Shown here: piece after piece, positions 49,955 through 63,232 of the stretch
How positions within the stretch are numbered: the stretch's first letter is position 1
Layout of the letters: each line of letters opens with the position of its first letter
Assembly: GCA_038501625.1 (NCBI GenBank)
Contig: JAZAYU010000694.1
Span: forward strand, 62,001-126,000
DNA: 64,000 bases
Reading direction: 5' to 3'
From: Corbicula japonica
Lineage: Eukaryota; Mollusca; Bivalvia; Venerida; Cyrenidae
Made by a program: the position numbers and the translations under genes
Notes under the pieces: generated by a model
The model's database searches: none
The model's input: the letters and a program-made list of their open reading frames with translations, nothing else
What the model was told of the DNA's origin: nothing

Positions 49955-51640
49955 GGACACTGATTTCGCAAAACTTCACATTCTTAAGGCATATGTAATA
50001 AGGTGTGCAACGCTAAATATTTTTCTGTTAACTTGTTTACATTTGTTAAGTTTTATTTACAAGGACATGCCCTTTTTCTTGTATGAAGGAAACAAATTAA
50101 ATTAAAAAAGATTGTATCAGATTGTAAATAAACATAAAACTGAAATGTATTATTTTTTATTTGACTACACACAAACAGGGGAAATAAAATGATTGATTGG
50201 ACTCTTAAAGTCACTATTCCTAGCAAGTCATCCCTTTTGCCAGATTATTTGCATATAGGAAACACTGGTACATTATTTCACAAAGATACGCCTCAACAAT
50301 GTGCAATACAAATTTGCCCGAATTATGACGGAAAAAAACTTTAAAAACTGTCCATTTAATTAAATAGGATGGAAACTTTGTCTTAATCATTCTTGTTAAA
50401 GTACGCACGCAACGGGATCTGAAGTTTCCATAGTTTCATTAATTTAGGAAAAGGTCATTACATTGTGAACCCGTCTTATGATCGACCTCGCGCAGTGACG
50501 CTGGGACACTTACAAAAAATCATCGTAAAAGTGCATTTATTATATCAACAAAAACATCTTTAATGTATGGTCTACAAGAAAACATGGCTTCGATTTGTGC
50601 CTGCTTCTGGCCCTCGCGCATCTCCTTATGAGCAATAAATCTGCAGATTCATATTAACAATCAATGACACTGCATTCGGATCAGATTTATCTCTCCCAAA
50701 CCTAGTACACGTGAAAGACACCTAAATATTCTTCAGTCTAGCTTAAATAAGAACTAGCTAATAATATACAGTTTTATTTAAGAGCAAATATCATAAAAAC
50801 TATTTGTATTTTGATAAGAACGCTCCGAAGTTCCCATACAGCCAATATGGAATGTGTTGGTATCAAAAATTTATAAAATAATTATACAGTCACGTAGTAC
50901 GCATTGTGTCTTAAATTTAAGACAAAGAGACCATCTGGTCCTATGTGCGAATAGAACGAGATAAAATTTTTGTAAGGTTCAAACACTCAGTTTTTGAGTA
51001 ACCTTGAGTTTATTAAAACCTCGATTGTTTTGTTTTATTACGTTCGTCACAGACAGAGTATAATTTAGTAAAGAAAATCAATTAATTGGAGATGAGTTAT
51101 TTGACTTAGTATTGCGCTCTCATGTCAATTTTAGACCAACACCGAGGTCAATATAAACTGGCAAATTAAATATAACATAGGGATGATCAAAGTTCTCTGT
51201 AAAAGAGTAGGTGACGGCCTTATATAATACAGACCTGCAACTTGTACAGTGTATGACGAATACTTCTGGATATCACAAACTGTTACGTTTGCATTACGTA
51301 AATTACTAATATCATCCTTTAAGCTCATAATAATTATCGATAACACTATCATTTCCAAAGTACCCCTATTGGTGCTACGAGTTATACAAACAGTGAAGAT
51401 AGTGCTGTATTACCTTCAAACCTATCGTACACCTTGCACACAGCAGACATTTACTTTATTCGTCAGATCTTACTAGGAAAATGGCACAACATCCTTCACA
51501 CATAATAAACGCAAGGTCATTATATTTTGGACTTATATGCGGAAAACCCCATAATTTGTAAAAAAGTCAAACCGTAACAGTAAATTTCTTCTAGTTAATA
51601 CCACATTCGGTAACTGCTAGTTCATGTATCATGTCATAAC
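49955..51640. other. Gene-free region
   Basis: No supported gene. The short frames at 50220-50408 and 51131-51476 lack similarity or splice context. Confidence 0.4.
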
Positions 51641-51679
51641 AGCCTTTGTATGCTACATAGAATCAGTTTGGCAACACGA

Positions 51680-52032
51680 CATAACTGTAAGTTCGTGCCA
51701 CATTTCACTATGCCTATTCATGTCATATGTCATAACAGTCAGTTCCTGCTACATTTCACAATGTCAGTTCATGACATATGTCATAACTGTCAGTTCATGC
51801 TACATTTCACAATGTCAGTTCATGTCATATGTCATAACTGTCAGTTCATGCTACATTTCACAATGTCAGTTTATGTCATATGTCATAACTGTCAGTTCAT
51901 GCTACATTTCACAATGCCAGTTCATGTCATTTGTCATAACTGTCAGTTCATGCTACATTCTCACAATGCCAGTTCATGTCATATGTCATGACTGTCAGTT
52001 CATGTCATATGTCATACCTACTAGTTCATGCT
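51680..52032. repeat. 51-bp minisatellite, about 6-7 copies
   Basis: Units contain GTCATAACTGTCAGTTCATG, then CTACATTTCACAATG(T/C)CAGT. The period is a multiple of 3, giving spurious open frames of 113 and 144 codons. Confidence 0.93.
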
Positions 52033-52318
52033 ATATAACTGTTCAGGGCACATATTAGCACGTTAAATGCTTTTTCATGTGCAATATTACAATTCAAAAT
52101 TGCAAATCTGCTCAAACAAAACAAGGTTCAAATTATTGAAAATTACTTTCATTTCTGGTAAACCGGTTCAAATAAATACAGATTTTAGGCCATAATAATA
52201 AACAAACTCAATATAACATGAGTTGATGTAACATAAAACTAAAACAACCTAGAAAATACATGCACGTAAGTTAAACATCTCTTTATATGTATCCCTTCGC
52301 GGGATAACTTGTATTCGG

Positions 52319-52570
52319 AAAGTTGACGCCGTTCTCAAAATGACGTCAAAAGTTGAGCGGGCGGCATTGTCTTTACGAATTCCGCAACTAAAAAATCATT
52401 ATCAAAATGTGTGACAAAGTTATGAAATAGATGAAAAGGGAACTTTGAAAGCCATCGAACACGACAAATATGAAAATATTGCAGGCTCGGTTTAATTGAG
52501 CCTGTTCAAGGGCAGTAATGGAAATGCATATTACCGCCCACGCCGCCTAGCCCGGATGAGCGCGATTCAA
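52319..52570. mobile_element. MITE-A fragment plus recurrent flank
   Basis: Bases 52319-52420 resemble MITE-A read in reverse (CGGAAAGTTGACGCC, TGACGTCA, GTTGAGCGGGCGGCATTGTC). Bases 52455-52560 (AATATTGCAGGCTCGGTTTA, AGTAATGGAAATGC) match 24395-24500 and 18560-18665. Confidence 0.6.
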
Positions 52571-52799
52571 TACTTACACCAATAAACAGTACAATTTAGA
52601 TCCATCCCAAACGATGGTATGCATATGGCTGTGAACATGGAACCTTCAATGAGGTATTTTCAGACTAATACCATTCCATTCCGGCGTATGGTCCGCAGAT
52701 AAAAGAATGGGTTTGCCCTAAACGAGAAAACAATGGGCGGAACTAAACAGAATAGAATTTTGATAGGGAATCTTAGAATATAAATCCTGCGTATCACAG

Positions 52800-52918
52800 A
52801 CAAAGGCAAAATATAAAAAGCAGGAAGTATATCCTTGGGGGTGATTGAACAATATCCAAACCTCACTGGCTGGGATATTGAAACCACATATCTTTAAACT
52901 GGCCAAAATAATATTATG
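52800..52918. repeat. Diverged dispersed repeat (with 57880-57990)
   Basis: GGCTGGGATATTGAAACCAC and ACTGGCCAAAATAAT match GGCTAGAATATTAAAACCAC and GCTGGCCGCCGAAATAAT at 57940-57990. Similarity extends upstream through GCAGGAAGTATAT / GCAGGAGGTATAT. Confidence 0.55.
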
Positions 52919-53105
52919 AAAACAAAGGTAATTTTAGAAGTACTATTAACTTAGTACATACATGTAAGGACGTAAATGATAACAGCACTGATTGAATAAG
53001 AAATAATGGATAATCGTAAGTTCTTTCCAAATAACTCAACAAATAAACTGTCAACAATAACCATCGAGGAGATTTTTTTCCGTGTTTTACGACAATACTA
53101 TACAT

Positions 53106-53346
53106 GGGGCACGACACGGTAAAAGGTTTCTTCGGTTATATTTTTTTAGGTTTTATTATATTGAGAAAGACCTTACACTTATCAATTACTTTCTCACAAC
53201 AGCTGTTTCGTGATACATTTTCAATTTATAATTGTATAAATTTTACCGCAAAATGCATCACAAATTGCGTCTACTCATCTTTATGACGTCATTTCAGAAA
53301 TCGACGTTGGATGTAAGAAGATACTTTTTTTCCCGCGGCGCGCCCC
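53106..53346. mobile_element. MITE-A copy 8
   Basis: Ends GGGGCACGACACGGTAAAAG and TCCCGCGGCGCGCCCC give 241 bp. The flanking four bases (ACAT, ATAT) differ at one position. TGACGTCA occurs at 53284. Confidence 0.85.
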
Positions 53347-55734
53347 ATATTAAACTCATATCAGTTTATATTCAGTAATGATAGTCTCGTAATATTACGA
53401 GTTTTGAATAGGATTAGCGACGAAATGCAATAATAGTGATATCATTCTCTCGCATGTTTTACAAACCTGGACCAGGTTCAAACCTCTCCTAGGGCAATGG
53501 TAATACGATTAATCTAAAATGTAAACATACCAGGGATTTTCTTATTCACACCTCAAATCCTGAAGTGTTTCGAAATTTCTTCAATTTTAGATTTTTTCTG
53601 ACATTTAATGTGTCATTTATAAGGGTGCAGGATGATAAATTTAGTTAATATATGTCACTCTCTGAGTGTAATGTGTTTGTATCGAGTACCCTGGCTTAGT
53701 TGAAGAAATAATGAGTATTGTAATAAAATTTTACAAATTAGTTTTTCTTGATTTACAAATGCTTCTGTGTGACCTCAAAATTGTGACTGATAGAAGTGAG
53801 TGATAAACAGCAGTATAATAGTGCAATGTCGTAACTTCATTGAGATTAAGTTAAAGTATTGAGATCTGTTTGAATAGTACTATATGTCACAAAACTACTT
53901 CAGTGTTATTTATTGTGAATCATTCATCTAGTGCGGCATTAAAATTTACAGTAATATGTCTTCATTGTTGCTTTCAATTCACTGAGAGTTTTAATTAATA
54001 CTGATTTTTGTAAGAAATTTTATTTATTTTATTCGTTTGTCTTACAAGCGAAAAGTTATCTTAGTAGTTAAATTCCGTAAGACAATCAAATTAGGATTTC
54101 TGCATATTCTATTACGTTCTGTTACCGTCATTTCTCCGTTCCCGTTAAACTCAGCTTATCATCCCTATCCGTTCCGTTTCTATTCTGGTTACACTTCTAA
54201 TTCGATCGTTCCGTTTCGAGCGACCGTTTACTGCCATTACTCTAAATGTTTGACTGTTTCATGCTTAATCTTAATCGTTTTAAAAACAACTTTTACATAT
54301 ATTATAACTTGATTTAATATTATGAATTGTAAAATGGTGATTGTTCAATTAATTATAATTTGTTTTAAGTTGTAAGAAATAGCATTCGCGATATTAAGTT
54401 TTAAAGGCTAATATGAATCTATATATTTTACTTAGTTTTCTGCTGGATTCTGCGTTAAACGCTGCATGAATTTTACGGTTGTTTCGAGCTGTCAGTGGTG
54501 AGGAATTTGAACATTATCACGTTCCAAACCCTGTTGTAAAGACAATGTTACAGTCAAGAGATATACAATCAATAAACCTCTTTGAAATTGGTTTTGAAAT
54601 TCTCCTAAGACACCCGTTTCATGTCAGTTCTGGCATCGGATTTTTTAATGACACTGTCAGCCGTTAGACATTTATACTGATCATGAAGAAAAACTGTATA
54701 AGAATTCGCATTTAAAAATCGATGTCAATATCGATATTTATCGTTTCATTTAATTTCGCGCGGATCAACATTTTCTAAGGAGACATAAAAAGTAATTTTC
54801 ACAGGGGCATAAATCTGCGCAGCTGAATAATTTATATAGTATTATTTAACTGGATTTTGAATTTTGACATATTTTCTATAGCGCGAAATACGCTAGCAGT
54901 AAACAACTGCAAAATACATGTATAATGGATCGGCAATAATATTTTTCTTAATAGGTTTTGTTCTTATTTCTTTGTTCGAGTTGAATATCAAAACCTTTTA
55001 AATCCCACCAAATGGACGACATTAAGGATACCTTGCACAATAAACGTTAAGATACACCTTGGAAGAAACAGGACGTTTTTCGAAAATCCGTATTTAAGAT
55101 AAGGGGTTTAATTCTTTGTTCTGTAATCGGGGGTAACATAAAGTTATCAACGTTATTTGCCATGATTTATACATTTGATCACATAGGGTCAAGATAAGTC
55201 AATCTTTAGCAATTCATTATTTTGACTGTTCATATTTATAGTGGCATGATAAGATAAATTAGGTAAACAGTAAGTATTTCATTGAAAGATTAGGAAAAGT
55301 GTTGAATGAAACACTTTTGGGCGTTGTCTTGTTCTTCCCCTTTCGCATAAGTGCATGGTTCAAGTTAAACGCAATTTGACTAATTTGAAAAAAATAACGG
55401 CAATAAAATTGTAAAACTTTTATAGTTTTATTAAGTAATTATATACATGTATCGATAAAAGAAGGAAATGAAAGCATTGTATTGTACCATTGTTTTTTTT
55501 ATTTTTATTAATATACAAATTAAAAAAAAGAGCTATACAAGCATAAACACTCGTGCTATGTTTTGAGTTAAAATGAGTTAGTGTGTCATGACAATAAAAA
55601 TATCAACTAAAAGTTATTCAAATTTTATTTATCATTCTAATATACAATGTTACTTCTGTAAATACATATATAAAAGTAAGAAAGCGCTTAAATGCACAAA
55701 AATCGGTTTTAGCATTGTCTACACACCGGTCACG
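53347..55734. other. Gene-free AT-rich region
   Basis: A 91-codon frame at 54037-54312 and a 62-codon frame at 54479-54667 are open but match nothing I recognise. No element ends were found. Confidence 0.4.
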
Positions 55735-56110
55735 TAATCATCACATTGACCTGTGTACTTTCGCTCAAAGTATACTGGGATTGGGACTAGTTAGTTTGAT
55801 GACGTGACAGCTATTTATAGAATGCCTCTAGATACCGCTCTTACATACAGACATAAGACAGTGTTCAAAAGTCACATTAGACTTAAAATAAGGGATATAC
55901 AACTCAATATTACGGGTTATCTGATACGTTTCTAAACCAAATTGACAAAAAATACCATATTTATTCATGTGTCTATGGTTAATTGATGTAACTACATTGC
56001 GAACTGTTAACTCCGCGTATGAAGACAAAAATCATGGTTAGGATTGTTATGCGTTCTTATGATAGAGGTCTATGTTAGCCTGATGACGTGACCGCTATTT
56101 ATAGAATGTC
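55735..56110. repeat. Direct repeat carrying a CRE-like and TATA-like pair
   Basis: TGATGACGTGACAGCTATTT plus ATAGAATG (about 55797) recurs as TGATGACGTGACCGCTATTT plus ATAGAATG (about 56080), 283 bp apart. Each has TGACGTGA followed closely by TATTTATAG. It resembles a compact promoter, but no transcript is apparent. Confidence 0.5.
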
Positions 56111-56477
56111 GGTTTTAGTGATTAAAATGAGTCAGATGAAAACAAATTATATAACTAAAAATTTAATATGTTACTAAAATGTAAGACATTGATTTAATGA
56201 AATGTATTTTATAAATCTTCTGAAAAAGACAAAACTATACCGCCCGTCAAAAGAAAGTTACACCTTTGTAATTATTGCCAGCTGTTAGTGACTGATAAAA
56301 TATGAATGCATTCATATACATTTCAAGTTTAACTTATAACGGAATTCAAGACTAGTAACACGTTTTCTTTGCAAATTTCCCATTTACCGCCTATTAAAAG
56401 CTACTGTAAAAGTCATTATTTTCTATTGGCGGTCAGTTTATTATACATTGTGGAGACAGAGCACTTATTCCATTAAT

Positions 56478-56662
56478 GTTTTCCTTCATTTGTACATGAT
56501 AAACATTAAAATTTTAAAAAAGGTTTGACTACATTGACAATAATTACATGTATGTGTTGTCACGGGAAATGTTTTCCTTCATTTGTACATGATAAACATT
56601 AAAATTTTAAAAAAGGTTTGACTACATTGACAATAATTACATGTATGTGTTGTCACGGGAAA
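56478..56662. repeat. ~92-bp perfect tandem duplication
   Basis: Two copies run from ATGTTTTCCTTCATTTGTAC to GTGTTGTCACGGGAA with no differences seen, implying a very recent duplication or an assembly duplicate. Confidence 0.93.
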
Positions 56663-59229
56663 TGTGTAACTGTTTCTTTAAATGACACCATAGAGTTGAG
56701 CAGAGGCCGTTTCTTATTTTGTATTTTTGGCGTATAAATAACATTAATTTACATAGTCAAAATGTGTACATGTAACTTGATCTGCTATTTTTATGAAAAA
56801 GTAATAGTTTTTCGTTGTAAATATGATAACGACTAAAACGACAAAACAGTATGACCGAATACACATTTTAAACGTGCGCCATTTTAAAAATCCTCAGATC
56901 TAAAGCGGATTTTCTTTTTCGGCGCAGGTCATTGTCTCACTAATTTAACATCCATTTGGATTGTGTAAATGGAGAAATTAACTATTGGAAGCATTTTTAA
57001 ATATGATATTTGTATAAAATTCACTTCTTATAACGATGTTTTTATGCCTTTAACGTATAATTTAGACAAAGGCTGTAAACAACCATGGTATAAATAGTTT
57101 CAGGAAAAACTAACTTGATCCTTTTTAACATGGATATTAAGCTTATCGCATAGGCGACAAATCAGATGGCACAATTTTCGCTTTTAGTTAGTTTTTTTTT
57201 TACCAAGAAGCGAACATTGTAGATCCAGATCAGCTGGTACATTTCTGTGCATTTGGTCGCGATAAAACAGTATACATGTACATGTATATGGGGTAAAGTG
57301 TAAACATATAAAATAAGATGCCACCCAAGTAGAAGAACTTTAATTAAAACTGTTCAACAATGGGATCTTTACTGTAAATGTTAACATTTCGCGATTCAGA
57401 TATAATACGAATTGTAAATTTGTTACACATACCAAAGCAAGGTTTGTTATATTTACTTACACATTCCTGTTATGCTTTTCGTTGTCTCCCACGTACATGA
57501 CAAATTGTATTAATGACAGTTAATTCTCTCTTCACTGCGAGCTTCTCTTACATAATTTATACTGCACACATAACACATGCTTTTGTTGCCCCGTTGCTAA
57601 GATATATAATAAAAATTGGATGACAAAACAAATTTGAAAGAAATCTAACGCGACAGTGATGGTATTAATGCCGACTTGATTTGACTGAGCGCAACTCAGT
57701 CTTTGAACAAGTAAGTTGTGCAAATTGTGCTCAGACAATGGTAAATATTGTTTTTTAGCATATTACATGTAATACAGTTCCACAATCATCGCCGTATTTT
57801 TCCCAGATTAAGGCTAGGTTATTTTAAAATGAGAAACAATAAGCGGAAGTAAACAACGCAGTATTTTGGCGGGGCATCAGAAACTCCAGAGGCAAAACAT
57901 AACAATGCAGGAGGTATATTAAACGATGTTCGTTGCTTTTCTGGCTAGAATATTAAAACCACCGATATAAAGCTGGCCGCCGAAATAATGAATAAAATAT
58001 TGAAAATATAATAAACAAAGTAACTCCAGACTAAGTACAAATAAAATTTCCACTTAATTGTTTTTTTCGGGATGTTTGCTGTTAGTAAACACAATTTCTT
58101 GATTACTCTTAGCTTCCGTGTTGAACTGCACTAAAAACTGACTGTAATTATGTGTACAAATAATTCATCGGGAGAGAAGTATAGGTAGATATAGAGTTTG
58201 GTATGCATTAGTTTTCCCCCCCTTACCATTTGCAATCCAATGCTTAATATAATTGATTAAGTTACGTGAATTAACCAAAATTGCTTAACCTGAAGTCTAA
58301 TTATGTTTATGAAGAAAAGGCAAACAGAAATATAATATAACTGCAGTCATTTTATATTAAAATGCAAAAAAGTTATGGACATGTGTTTGGCAAATAAGTA
58401 AAGAATTCGAAAACCTAAACATACAGACAGCGAAAGAGTACTGCTCCGCTTTCTGGTCTACAATGCTTGCTTACGGCTGTGATTAAACTCTCGGGTACAA
58501 TGTTTATATTTGTTGAATTCTGAGATCATTGGAAGTTGACTGTGATGTCAAATATATACATATATAGAGAGAAACTTAAACAACATTGTACGTATGTTTA
58601 ATTCAAAGTTAAATGCGACTACATGCATGTTCCAAGTTAGGTTTAAATATGGTTATAATATATGAAACAAAAGCTATTTAGAAAGAAAGGCAGGTGTAGA
58701 CTTTCACATCGATAATAGCAACACAAGAAAGGCAATTCATATTTGACATATATAAATATTATGTTTAAATGTCTAAATAACTCTAAGACTTATATTTTAA
58801 ATTTAGTGCCTGTTAACTGGCCAATTTTTTAAATTTTAAACTTCTCGCCACAAAATCCTCCCTAGATTCACACGACAGAGATGGCGCAGTGAAATGTCCG
58901 ATTGTTAAAACGTTGTTTGCTGGTGCAACGTTATTCCCTATAGTCTGTCGTTATAATGATGAAAACTTTGGTGCAATTAGCAAGTTAACAAAACAAAACG
59001 GATTTTTTGCCGGTATGGCGCCGGTCTACACCGATCATCATACAATGCTCGGCCGGTGACCGGGTGGTGAGTTAGATATCATACGATTATTTGCCGGCAA
59101 TACTACTGACAGTTTTGGATGCCGGGCGATGGTCAGCCGAAGTAACGAACTCCCGTGGCCGATGAAGATCCTTTCAGACAAGAAGTATAAAATGACCACC
59201 TTAAATAGCATGGTCAGTCAATCAAAATG
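56663..59229. other. Gene-free region
   Basis: Includes the partner of the diverged repeat at 57880-57990. From about 58980 the sequence becomes GC-richer (GCCGG motifs) approaching the Harbinger relic, perhaps as its 5' flank. Confidence 0.4.
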
Positions 59230-59850
59230 CATTTGGCTCTGAGACTTCTAAGATTGAACATCCTGCAGCAACAACTCGCCCAAGACTGGCTTCATCATGA
59301 CGTTATCTTGGCGCATTGTTTGAAGAAGCTGAATGAGAGCAACAAAAAGCACCAAGACGAAGAAGACATTGGTTGGTCCGAGATTTGATCTTGAGAAGAA
59401 CCCTTTTTGGCAGTACGAAACTATGAGGGAGCTTAAAGCGGAGCATTTGTCAGACTTCAAGTTTTTCCTCCGCATACAGGAGATGTTACATGAGCTTCTA
59501 TAACGAGTAGGACAAGGTATCGCCAGGAAGACAACATAAGTTTATCTGAAATTGTGATTAATTTCCTTCACCTTTTGTAAACATGTGTGTACCAAATCTA
59601 TTTCATACTGCAATGGTTTTTCTATCTTCTAATTTGTGTGTGCAGGCAGAGGGTTCCCTTGGAACAGTCACGCTCCGCTTCCTTACCACTGACTTCAGTT
59701 ACCACGACCTTGCCTTCGCCCCCACAACACCATCTCGCTGTTTATCCCGAAGGTCTGCCATACCATCTTCGAAAACCCCAGGCAGAGCTGTCTGCGACTG
59801 TCGACCGAAGACTCCTGAAGTGCCCCAGCAGTTCCAGATCAAATAAAACT
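59230..59850 (+). pseudogene. PIF/Harbinger transposase relic (HARBI1-like)
   Basis: Broken frames read LEKNPFWQYETMRELKAEHL, then FKFFLRIQEMLHELL, a stop, RVGQGIARKTT, an intron-like gap ending TGTGTGCAG, GTVTLRFLTT, SYHDLAFA and, after a frameshift, HNTISLFIPKVCHTIFE. This is the order of the N-terminal half of HARBI1-type DDE transposases. The catalytic DDE residues lie beyond the point where similarity is lost, so it is truncated as well as frameshifted. It is a relic. Confidence 0.78.
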
Positions 59851-60639
59851 TCATTCATTGTTAGACGATAAGCACTGTTGTACATGCGAAACTTTACCCG
59901 CTTTAAATGGCACAGCGATACATCGCTTAGACCGATATTCGAGCGACAATCGGTCGATGTATATTGCATCGCTCATACACCCGTGACCATTGTTTAATTT
60001 GGGTCTTACAACGTTCGACTATGGACCAATGTTTGGTCAAACATCGACGGATCATCTGTCGATATCTGTTGCCCACCACTAACCCATGATGACATCTTAT
60101 TCAATGAACACTGCTCGGCCATTAATCGGCCGGCAACTGGGTTGCCGATGAAGAGCGATGTGAAACATCGGTGGATACATCATTGATTTTTAACTACAAC
60201 TTAATTTCTCCTGTTGACCCCTACCGATGCACCAGATAACCTCAGTCACCGTCCAATTACTATGGGTGTCCGGCCGGCAGCTAATCCTTTTTTATTAAAA
60301 GTTCATATTTTGCCAATCGTTTACCTTTAGCACGACTTAGTTTGTTTGTGGTGTCATTTAAGGTGGTATCATTTGTGGTGAAAGAGTTGATGTAGGTTGG
60401 GTGTGTAAGATTCAATTTCAGGAGAGAAATTTGTTTTTCTGACTTCAAAGCTTCTTTGATATTGATTTATCATTTATAGAGCACACGAATGCTAAATGCC
60501 AAGCAAAGACCAATATAAAAGAGAAATATGCAGCAGATAAGTCATACTACTTGACATCGTTGATCCGGTGCAAAGATAAGACCATTGTCTGCTTGTCGCT
60601 GGATTGAAATCAGTTTATAACACAATCAATTGATCATAA
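59851..60639. other. Spacer with short diverged GC-richer repeats
   Basis: Tracts such as CATCG(C/G)(T/A) and GCTCGGCC recall 58980-59110 and may be further transposon debris. No gene is supported. Confidence 0.35.
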
Positions 60640-61175
60640 TGAATACTATTTAATATCATTAACGAAAAGGATAAAACGCACAGGGAAGGGTGGTTCCCCC
60701 TGTTTTACCCCGAGCGTGACGTTAAAAAAAGTCTGACATATGACTTTTTATATCAAGTCTAACACAAGATTTTACTGCTGTAAATTGCTTTAATCATTCT
60801 AAGCATTTTACAACTGACGCCAGATTCAACAAGTTTAACACACAATGAGTCGTGAATAACGGTATCGAAGGCTCTTTCGAAGTCTCTAAAAATGCACCAT
60901 AGTTTAGAATTACGTGCTGAAATGTTCTGAAAAAGGGAATACAGAATGAATATAGCGTCAGATGTAGAACGTTTATCTCTAAAACCATATTGAGGATCCA
61001 TACGTACATCCTTATATTCACACCATTTATTAATTCTGTTTCGCAATAATAGTGGATATATTTTAGAAATGGTATTGACTATTGTTATGCCTCGATAATG
61101 AGCTGGGTCAGATCAGTCACCTTTTTGAATATAGGGACAATAAACCCCTTGCTCCATAACAAGAGAGATTTTAAT
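60640..61175 (-). pseudogene. LINE reverse-transcriptase relic
   Basis: Minus-strand frames give AHYRGITIVNTISKIYPLLL, then RINKWCEYKDV, DPQYGFRDKRSTSDAIFIL, CIFRDFERAFDTVIHDSL and MIKAIYSS. After a frameshift come SDFFNVTLGVKQGEPPFP and FILFVNDI. These are successive motifs of a non-LTR reverse transcriptase, up to the segment before the YADD box. Both ends are truncated. A 95-codon stretch (61046-60759) is still open. Confidence 0.85.
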
Positions 61176-62231
61176 ATTTTCCTTTTTACCGATGCACGTC
61201 CAATTATTACTGTAGAACAAATATGCATCTTGAAAGAACATTTATCATTTATTTAGCAAGTTTTCATGAGTCACCGACAAATATAGAAGGATTGGTGCTA
61301 TCGATGTGCTGGCTGATCTTGACAAATTCATGACCTCAGTTGATCAATCACAACAGTCCTGTAATGCCCAAATCGCTGTAATTTATTATATATTTGTTGT
61401 TGATGTTTTGTTGTAGGGAGTTAAGGGGAGATCCTTAAGGGTGTTGTATAAAGGTGGAAGGAAAAGAAACTTCGAACAGCTCCCAACAGAACACCATTCT
61501 TCACCAGGGACCTTACTGACGACCAGAAAGAAAATGTTGAAGAGGCAGTGTCATCTTTTAAGAAGAACTGTACATCAACATGAAGCCAGACAGATCCCTG
61601 TCTGATTTTTTACTCTAGATGAAGAGATCATAGAATGTTATCAGAATAAGAAAATTAACAATATGTTAACCATGTTGAAAAAAAATATAAAAAATTATGA
61701 ATTCATTAGAAAAACAAAAGACCACGTACACACCACCTGCTCAGTCATCATCGCACCACATGCTCAGCCATCATACCATTGTACACACCACCTGCACAGC
61801 CATCATACACGACACCTGCTCAACCAACAAACACATTGGCTGCACATTCATCAAACACACCACCTGCTCAGCACACAACTATTACACCTCACACCAAATA
61901 CTAATGACAGATTATGGCACAAAGCCATTTCAATTCACACAAAACACAATGACAGAAAATCAAGCACAGCAAACAAGACTCTCAAAAACAACAAATGCAT
62001 TTCAACCCACATACAGTCTGAAGTCATGGTTTCTGTAAATCCTATTTATCCCCCCTTTAAAACCAGCTCAGCCTCATAGCTATCTATTTCCATCACAGCT
62101 AATGCTGAAGACTTCAATGAATCCAACGAGATTATTTCTCCCATATTTGATTTTTTGGCAACACCATTAAGAGAAGCCTTACAAGATTCCACAGAGTCTA
62201 TACTCATAAATCTTTTATTGAAATTTCAAGT
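61176..62231. other. Unassigned sequence with CA-rich degenerate repeat
   Basis: Bases 61720-61890 hold imperfect ~27-bp units of ACACCACCTGCTCAGCCATC, giving His/Thr- and Pro-rich frames up to 138 codons. I see no reason to call these genes, although an exon of a Pro-rich protein cannot be excluded. Confidence 0.4.
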
Positions 62232-62731
62232 NNNNNNNNNNNNNNNNNNNNNNNNNNNNNNNNNNNNNNNNNNNNNNNNNNNNNNNNNNNNNNNNNNNNN
62301 NNNNNNNNNNNNNNNNNNNNNNNNNNNNNNNNNNNNNNNNNNNNNNNNNNNNNNNNNNNNNNNNNNNNNNNNNNNNNNNNNNNNNNNNNNNNNNNNNNNN
62401 NNNNNNNNNNNNNNNNNNNNNNNNNNNNNNNNNNNNNNNNNNNNNNNNNNNNNNNNNNNNNNNNNNNNNNNNNNNNNNNNNNNNNNNNNNNNNNNNNNNN
62501 NNNNNNNNNNNNNNNNNNNNNNNNNNNNNNNNNNNNNNNNNNNNNNNNNNNNNNNNNNNNNNNNNNNNNNNNNNNNNNNNNNNNNNNNNNNNNNNNNNNN
62601 NNNNNNNNNNNNNNNNNNNNNNNNNNNNNNNNNNNNNNNNNNNNNNNNNNNNNNNNNNNNNNNNNNNNNNNNNNNNNNNNNNNNNNNNNNNNNNNNNNNN
62701 NNNNNNNNNNNNNNNNNNNNNNNNNNNNNNN
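62232..62731. other. Assembly gap (500 N)
   Basis: Exactly 500 N, a typical placeholder length, so the true distance is unknown. It abuts the 62-bp satellite, which probably caused the break. Confidence 0.98.
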
Positions 62732-63232
62732 GACATGCGCAGTTTTTGTTGACTGGATACTTCTATATTCTTCATTAATATATTAAACTGTATGACATGC
62801 GCAGTTTTTGTTGACTGGATACTTCTATAATCCTCATTACTATATTAAACTGTATGACATGCGCAGTTTTTGTTGACTGGATACTTCTATAATCCTCATT
62901 AATATATTAAACTGTATGACATGCGCAGTTTTTGTTGACTGGATACTTCTATAATCCTCATTAATATATTAAACTGTATGACATGCGCAGTTTTTGTTGA
63001 CTGGTTATTTCTATAATCCTCATTAGTATATTAAACTGTATGACATGCGCAGTTTTTGTTGACAGGATACTTCTATAATCCTCAATAATATATAAAACTG
63101 TACGACATGCGCAGTTTTTGTTGACTGGATATTACTACATTCTTCATTAACATATTAAACTGTATGACATGCGCAGTTTATGTGGACTGGATAATACTAA
63201 ATTCCACATTAACATATAATTATGTTATTTGA
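62732..63232. repeat. 62-bp satellite, about 8 copies
   Basis: Units start GACATGCGCAGTTTTTGTTG and continue ACTGGATACTTCTATAATCC and TCATTAATATATTAAACTGT. The first six are nearly identical and the last two more diverged, so the right side is an array edge and the array continues into the gap. Confidence 0.95.

Noticed and set aside
51624..52058. 144- and 113-codon repeat frames
   Set aside because: 51-bp minisatellite by-products in two frames.
61663..62079. 138-codon His/Thr-rich frame
   Set aside because: It follows a degenerate CA-rich tandem repeat, and two overlapping frames are equally open.
62155..62778. Frames of about 200 codons on both strands
   Set aside because: They consist almost entirely of N.
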